A stretch of 64,000 nt of DNA from Candidatus Gastranaerophilales bacterium (GTDB lineage: Bacteria > Cyanobacteriota > Vampirovibrionia > Gastranaerophilales > Gastranaerophilaceae): positions 1-64,000 of the forward strand of contig CAJUKY010000005.1 of assembly GCA_910587055.1 (NCBI GenBank). The letters run 5' to 3'. A model generated the notes under the pieces. That model did not search any database. It saw only the letters and a list, made by a program, of their open reading frames with translations, and had not been told where the DNA came from. The position numbers were made by a program, and so were the translations under genes. Of the stretch, positions 59,822-64,000 are shown in pieces (positions within the stretch are counted from its first letter, which is position 1; each line of letters begins with the position of its first letter).

Positions 59822-61317
59822 CTTTTGAGCCTTTTTAATATATCAAGATCCGCATGGGTCATTTTCTTCTGCTGTGCCTCTGCAGCGCGGAGTCTCGGGT
59901 TAATTTCTTCATTTTGAAGAGTGTTTGCCTGAGTATTTCTTGTTAAATAGGTGTGGCGGTGATTTTTATCAAAATATTGATTATTAATTTCAATTCCTCT
60001 GGCTTTAATTTTTTCCGCAAATTTAGGACGCACTCCTGTTGAAACATGCATTCCCATAACAACTTTATTCCCCATGCCGGTTTGTTCCCATTTAAAAATA
60101 TCCTGCATGGAAATAGTGTTTTCTTCCATACCGACGATTTCGGAAACCTTTGTAACTTTTCTTGAACCGTCTTGAAGTCTTGAAACCTGAATAATTATAT
60201 TTATGGCTGATGCTATCTGGTTTTTGATGTTGCGCTCGGGCAGGTCAATGCCTGAATACATAACCATGGTTTCAAGACGGGACAGGGCATCGCGCGGAGA
60301 ATTGGCATGAAGTGTTGTTAAAGAACCGTCATGGCCTGTATTCATAGCTTGAAGCATATCAAGGGTTTCAGCTCCGCGGCATTCACCGATAATTATTCTG
60401 TCAGGGCGCATACGAAGAGTGTTTATAACCAAATCCCTTGCCGTAATTGCACCTTCGCCTTCAATATTGGCAGGACGGGTTTCAAGTCTTACAATGTGTT
60501 CCTGTTGTAAAGAAAGCTCGGCTGAATCTTCAATAGTGATAATTCTTTCTCCCGGCGGGATTTTAGCGGATAAACTGTTTAAAAGAGTGGTTTTGCCGGC
60601 ACCCGTTCCTCCTGAAATTACAATATTACAGCGTGCGGCAACGGCAGCTTCAAGCACTTCCGCCATTTCCTTGCTTATTGAGCCCCATTTTAAAAGACTT
60701 TCCATAGTTCCTGCATCCGCTTTAAATCTTCTGATTGAAAGAGAAGGACCATCCAGCGCAAGGGGCGGGATTATAGCATTTACACGTGAACCGTCTGCAA
60801 GCCTTGCATCCACCATCGGAGACTTTTCATCAATTCTTCTGCCGATTTTGCTTACAATTCTTTCAATGATATTCTTCAGGTGGTTATTATCTTTAAAAAC
60901 GATGGATGTTTTATAAAGCTTGCCGTTTTTTTCAACATAGATGTTTTTTGCCCCGTTAACAAGAATATCACTTATTGTAGGGTCTTCTAAAAGAGGGTCT
61001 AAAGGCCCGAAGCCCTTTGCTTCCTGAATAATTTCTTTTATTAATTTATCGCGCTCGGTTTTATTCAAAGGAACCGAACGGAAATTTGTATTCAATTGGC
61101 CTTCTATAAACTGGCGTATAAGGTCTTTTTGTTCGTTATCATTATAAGTTGACCAGCTCGGAGTTGAATTTACTTTTTCAATTAAAAGAGAATGAAGTTT
61201 TTCCTTTAAAGATGAAAATTCTTCACTTAAAGGTGCAATATTTGAAATAACATTATTATCATTTTTTTTAACCGGCTGATTATTTTGTGTGGAATTTAAT
61301 CTATCTTTGAGTGACAA
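59818..61317 (-). CDS. tadA: TadA/CpaF, ATPase of the Tad pilus
   Basis: A 499-residue secretion ATPase. Residues 1-75 are a variable, charged lead. The CpaF core has ILVNGAKNIYVEKNGKLY, Walker A GGTGAGKTTLL, the Asp box (ITIEDSAEL), IIIGECRGAETLDMLQAMNTGHDGSLTTLHANSPRDALSRLETMVM, and a His box. The start is TTG directly after the cpaE stop with GGAG upstream. Powers pilus assembly. Confidence 0.95.
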   Translation of the reverse strand: MSLKDRLNSTQNNQPVKKNDNNVISNIAPLSEEFSSLKEKLHSLLIEKVNSTPSWSTYNDNEQKDLIRQFIEGQLNTNFRSVPLNKTERDKLIKEIIQEAKGFGPLDPLLEDPTISDILVNGAKNIYVEKNGKLYKTSIVFKDNNHLKNIIERIVSKIGRRIDEKSPMVDARLADGSRVNAIIPPLALDGPSLSIRRFKADAGTMESLLKWGSISKEMAEVLEAAVAARCNIVISGGTGAGKTTLLNSLSAKIPPGERIITIEDSAELSLQQEHIVRLETRPANIEGEGAITARDLVINTLRMRPDRIIIGECRGAETLDMLQAMNTGHDGSLTTLHANSPRDALSRLETMVMYSGIDLPERNIKNQIASAINIIIQVSRLQDGSRKVTKVSEIVGMEENTISMQDIFKWEQTGMGNKVVMGMHVSTGVRPKFAEKIKARGIEINNQYFDKNHRHTYLTRNTQANTLQNEEINPRLRAAEAQQKKMTHADLDILKRLKR

Positions 61318-62532
61318 TTAACTATTCTCCTTTTTCTTAAAAATATCAAGAAGTTTAAAGCTTTTTTCACGCTTCTGCGGTTTTTGGGTATTTGCATATG
61401 TGAAATTATCGGATAACAGCGCCGCAAGTTCTTTAAAGCTTTTTGCAATATTAGAATGCGGATTAATTTCACAAACAGGCAGACCTTTATTTATGGCGTT
61501 TATTATGGTGAAATAGTTATTCGGTATTTTAAAATATACAGGATGCCCGAGAACATCTTCAACATCTTCCACCTTGATTTCATCATTTTCCATATAACGG
61601 TTTATAATGATTTTAATTTTGTCTTTTGTATACCCGAGACGCTTAAATAAATCAAAGCATCTCTGGCAGTTTCTAACGGAAGGAAGATTTATAATTGAAA
61701 TTAAAAGTACAAGGTCTGAATTATCAAGAGCGGTAATCGTTTTACTGTCAAAACTTGCCGTTGTATCAATAATGATATAAGAAAATACATTTCTTAAAAC
61801 ATTTATAAGCGTTGTAATGTTTTCTGATGTAATAACTTCCGCCTGTTCTAAATCCGGAGGATCGGCAAGCACATAAAGACTTGAATTTCCATATTTTTCA
61901 AGAGTAGAGAGTAAAAACCCCTCGTCAATACGTTCCAGATTGTTGATAACATATGATGTATCAAAAGAAGGATTTAAATCCAAAAATGTTGTTACATCGC
62001 CCATTTGCATATTTAAATCAACAAGGGCAACTCTTTCTTTTGTCATATTGGCAATTTCTACCGCTAAATTTGTTGCAATTGCTGTTTTGCCTATGCCGCC
62101 TTTATTTGAAAATGTTGTTATAACTTTGCATTTTGTTGTATCGTTAATATTTCCTAAGATTAAATCTTTTAATTTTTCAACGGCTGTAACAAAATCGTTT
62201 TCAATTAAAGGTTTTGTAAGAAATTCTCTTGCACCGGCCCTTAGCGCCTTAATAACGGTTTCAGGACTCATATCATAAGAAAGCACTATAATTTTAGAAT
62301 TTTTCAGGGAATTTGATATTTTAACAATTATATCAAGCGCCATTTGAGTTTTCTGGGAAATATCCACAATAATTAAATGGGGTCTGCTTTCCGTTATGAA
62401 ATTCATCGCGGTAAGGACATCATTAAATTCTTGAGTTACGTTTATATCTTCAATGCGGGCAAGATAATTTAAAATAATTTCTCTGGAATTATTTTCAGGA
62501 TCTATTATAACGGTATCTATCTTTATTCCCAT
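61318..62532 (-). CDS. cpaE: CpaE/TadZ, Tad pilus localisation ATPase
   Basis: A 404-residue protein with an N-terminal receiver-like domain (1-120: IDTVIIDPENNSREIILNYL, HLIIVDISQ, GAREFLTKPL, Asp and Lys present) and a MinD/ParA-type ATPase with deviant Walker A FSNKGGIGKTAIATNLA and VALVDLNMQMGDVTTFLDL. Such proteins place the Tad machine at a pole. It follows cpaC by 11 bases. Confidence 0.93.
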   Translation of the reverse strand: MGIKIDTVIIDPENNSREIILNYLARIEDINVTQEFNDVLTAMNFITESRPHLIIVDISQKTQMALDIIVKISNSLKNSKIIVLSYDMSPETVIKALRAGAREFLTKPLIENDFVTAVEKLKDLILGNINDTTKCKVITTFSNKGGIGKTAIATNLAVEIANMTKERVALVDLNMQMGDVTTFLDLNPSFDTSYVINNLERIDEGFLLSTLEKYGNSSLYVLADPPDLEQAEVITSENITTLINVLRNVFSYIIIDTTASFDSKTITALDNSDLVLLISIINLPSVRNCQRCFDLFKRLGYTKDKIKIIINRYMENDEIKVEDVEDVLGHPVYFKIPNNYFTIINAINKGLPVCEINPHSNIAKSFKELAALLSDNFTYANTQKPQKREKSFKLLDIFKKKENS

Positions 62533-62543
62533 AGGTTTTTACC

Positions 62544-63854
62544 TTAAATATTATCTATTTGCGTCATATTATCTACAATTTTTGGTGTGATAAATATAAC
62601 AAGCTCTGAATCATTTGTAACATCATTTGAATTTCTAAACAATACACCCAACACAGGAATATTCCCCAAAACCGGCACCTGGGTCTTGCTTTTTGTGGAA
62701 GTATTGGTTAAAAGTCCTGCAATAATAAGGGTTTCTCCATCCATAAGCTCAACCGTGGTATCAACTTTTCTTGTTTTAAACCCGGGAACCTGCGTTCTAT
62801 CCCCTGTTACAATTCCCGCTGAACGGTCGATTTCAGATACCTCAGGGCTTAGTTTTAATCTTACTCTTCCTGTTTTTTCCATAATTGTGGGTTTAAATTT
62901 TAAAATAACCCCTGTATCTTTAAATTTATATGAAACATTACCGTAATCTCCGATTTCTGATGGGATAGGAACTTCATTACCTACGTTAAAACTTGCTTCT
63001 TCATTATTTACGGCAAGAAGTTTCGGTTCCGCAAGAATTTTTATATCTCCTTTGGTTTCGGCAGCGCTTATTGCCATAGAAATTTTGCTTGATTGATTGT
63101 AAAGGTAATAATTAAATCCGTTGTTTGAAAAAACCTGATTTAATTTTGTAAGAGGGTTCCCTGCAATTAAGCTTGATAAATATTCGCTTAAACTTTTAGC
63201 ATCTTTACCTATACCAAACTGCACTCCTAAATCTTTTGTAAAGTTCTTTGAAACTTCTGTTACACGAACCTCAAGCTGCACCTGTTTTGCAGGGCTTTCC
63301 GTTAAATCAGTCAGATTTACCTCATATGCTTTTGCAAGATTTTGAATCTGGTCTTTAATTGAAGCGGAGCTTATAAACCCGCTCATAACCGCGCCGTTGT
63401 TATTGAAAATTATCGTAATATCTTCATTTGGAGCTATCATATTAACAGCTTCAAGAAAACTGTCTGCATCCTGCTGTACAACAAGGTTATAAAATACGGG
63501 AGAATCTGAATTTTTACCCCAGAAAATTAAACTTGTAGAACCTGTTTTTTTACCGTTAATAATTAATTGTTTCGGAGAAACCACAACAACGTCGGCAACG
63601 TTTGGATCTGCTATGGAAACTCTTTTAATTCCCGTATCAAAATTCAAAATCTGAGATTTTCCAACCATACCGTAAAGTTTTTTATTGTTATCGGAAATTG
63701 TATTCTGTGAAACGGAAGATTTTGCCTGGGTTGAATTTACAATCGGAATATCGCCTGCAATAGCACCGGTATCAACATCTCTAAATTCGGCAAAAGCATT
63801 TTGCACCTGTGCTATTAAAAATATTAAAATTGTAAGTTTAAAAATATTTTTCAT
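62544..63854 (-). CDS. cpaC: CpaC/RcpA, outer-membrane secretin of the Tad pilus
   Basis: A 436-residue secretin. The signal peptide is MKNIFKLTILIFLIAQVQNAFA. The N-terminal pilus domain has KRVSIADPNVADVVVVSPKQLIINGKKTGSTSLIFW; the secretin core has VQLEVRVTEVSKNFTKDLGVQFG, EASFNVGNEVPIP and GLLTNTSTKSKTQVPVLGNIPVLGVLFRN. Outer-membrane gate for the pilus, confirming a double-membrane cell. Confidence 0.94.
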   Translation of the reverse strand: MKNIFKLTILIFLIAQVQNAFAEFRDVDTGAIAGDIPIVNSTQAKSSVSQNTISDNNKKLYGMVGKSQILNFDTGIKRVSIADPNVADVVVVSPKQLIINGKKTGSTSLIFWGKNSDSPVFYNLVVQQDADSFLEAVNMIAPNEDITIIFNNNGAVMSGFISSASIKDQIQNLAKAYEVNLTDLTESPAKQVQLEVRVTEVSKNFTKDLGVQFGIGKDAKSLSEYLSSLIAGNPLTKLNQVFSNNGFNYYLYNQSSKISMAISAAETKGDIKILAEPKLLAVNNEEASFNVGNEVPIPSEIGDYGNVSYKFKDTGVILKFKPTIMEKTGRVRLKLSPEVSEIDRSAGIVTGDRTQVPGFKTRKVDTTVELMDGETLIIAGLLTNTSTKSKTQVPVLGNIPVLGVLFRNSNDVTNDSELVIFITPKIVDNMTQIDNI

Positions 63855-63855
63855 T

Positions 63856-64000
63856 TTAAAAATCCACTGTTTTTACAACACTTCCCTGAATTATTTCAAC
63901 CGTTTCAATATTTTTTTGGCGGGGAGCCGTGTTTACCGCAGGAACTGTGTAGGTTTGTTCATTTACGGGCTCGCTTACGGTTTCGCTTGCTTTTGCTTCT
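63856..64000 (-). CDS. cpaB: CpaB/RcpC-like Tad pilus protein, C-terminal end only
   Basis: The last 47 codons of a gene running off the right edge; it ends QKNIETVEIIQGSVVKTVDF and stops two bases before cpaC. A closing VEIIxGxxxxTVxF strand, an upstream Pro/Thr/Glu-rich linker and the position ahead of the secretin fit CpaB. Assignment rests largely on context. Confidence 0.7.
   Translation of the reverse strand, partial: EAKASETVSEPVNEQTYTVPAVNTAPRQKNIETVEIIQGSVVKTVDF

Noticed and set aside
1..64000. tRNA, rRNA, intact prophage or plasmid origin
   Set aside because: No cloverleaf, rRNA motif, phage structural gene, integrase or replication initiator was found by reading; a tRNAscan run would settle tRNAs.

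Overview
The window is AT-rich bacterial chromosome with short intergenic gaps, frequent TTG and GTG starts, a Gram-negative envelope (LptB with an LptF/G permease, an MCE-domain protein), anaerobe-type energy genes (EtfAB, membrane pyrophosphatase), a tad pilus locus, prepilin-like proteins and several Asn/Gln/Pro-rich proteins that match no family I know. This mix suggests a non-photosynthetic relative of Cyanobacteria of the gut Gastranaerophilales (Melainabacteria/Vampirovibrionia) type. That placement is pattern recognition, not a phylogeny. No rRNA, tRNA, CRISPR array or intact transposase was seen.

Layout. 1-13.9 kb: metallo-hydrolase, lysA-cdaA, permease, radical SAM protein, cobO-MCE pair, a small regulator locus with a type I toxin-antitoxin-like element (8.07-9.11 kb), two tandem thymidylate-kinase paralogues, miaA and a pseudopilin. 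13.9-31.4 kb: a large unknown membrane protein, etfBA, dnaJ, divergent yitT and solute-binding genes, hppA, pepP, an rRNA methyltransferase, gpsA and a 1271-residue coiled-coil protein. 31.5-38.2 kb: a 319-bp repeat, an HTH locus, glmU-prs-udg, then a second toxin-antitoxin-like element directly ahead of ilvD. 38.2-50.6 kb: fabI, a soluble protein carrying a FlhA/SctV-type C-terminal domain, a large SRP RNA, a DnaQ-type exonuclease, a T-poor candidate ncRNA, a GH38 mannosidase, lptB-lptF and the second copy of the 319-bp repeat. 50.6-64 kb: a repressor with a perfect-consensus divergent promoter, a GAF/HD-GYP protein, a TPR protein, and a continuous minus-strand series cpaB-cpaC-cpaE-tadA-tadB-tadC-ribD-aroQ-thiL-ispD.

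Main discovery candidate. Two 230-bp elements (8885..9114 and 36094..36324) share one plan. The plus strand has a strong Shine-Dalgarno sequence locked in a hairpin, followed by a GTG-started 25-codon hydrophobic peptide. The 5' and 3' ends of the element can pair with each other. On the minus strand a TTGAAA-N16-TATAAT promoter would drive an RNA of about 97 nt that ends at a terminator inside the peptide gene. The peptide cores differ mainly by synonymous changes, and the RNA stems show compensatory changes. This is the organisation of a type I toxin-antitoxin system. Both copies lie just downstream of a small DNA-binding-protein gene that is divergent from a tiny helical-protein gene. Two further such divergent pairs (31.9 and 50.6 kb) lack the toxin element.

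Transcription signals suggest that several genes here are leaderless: the -10 box ends about six bases before the ATG.
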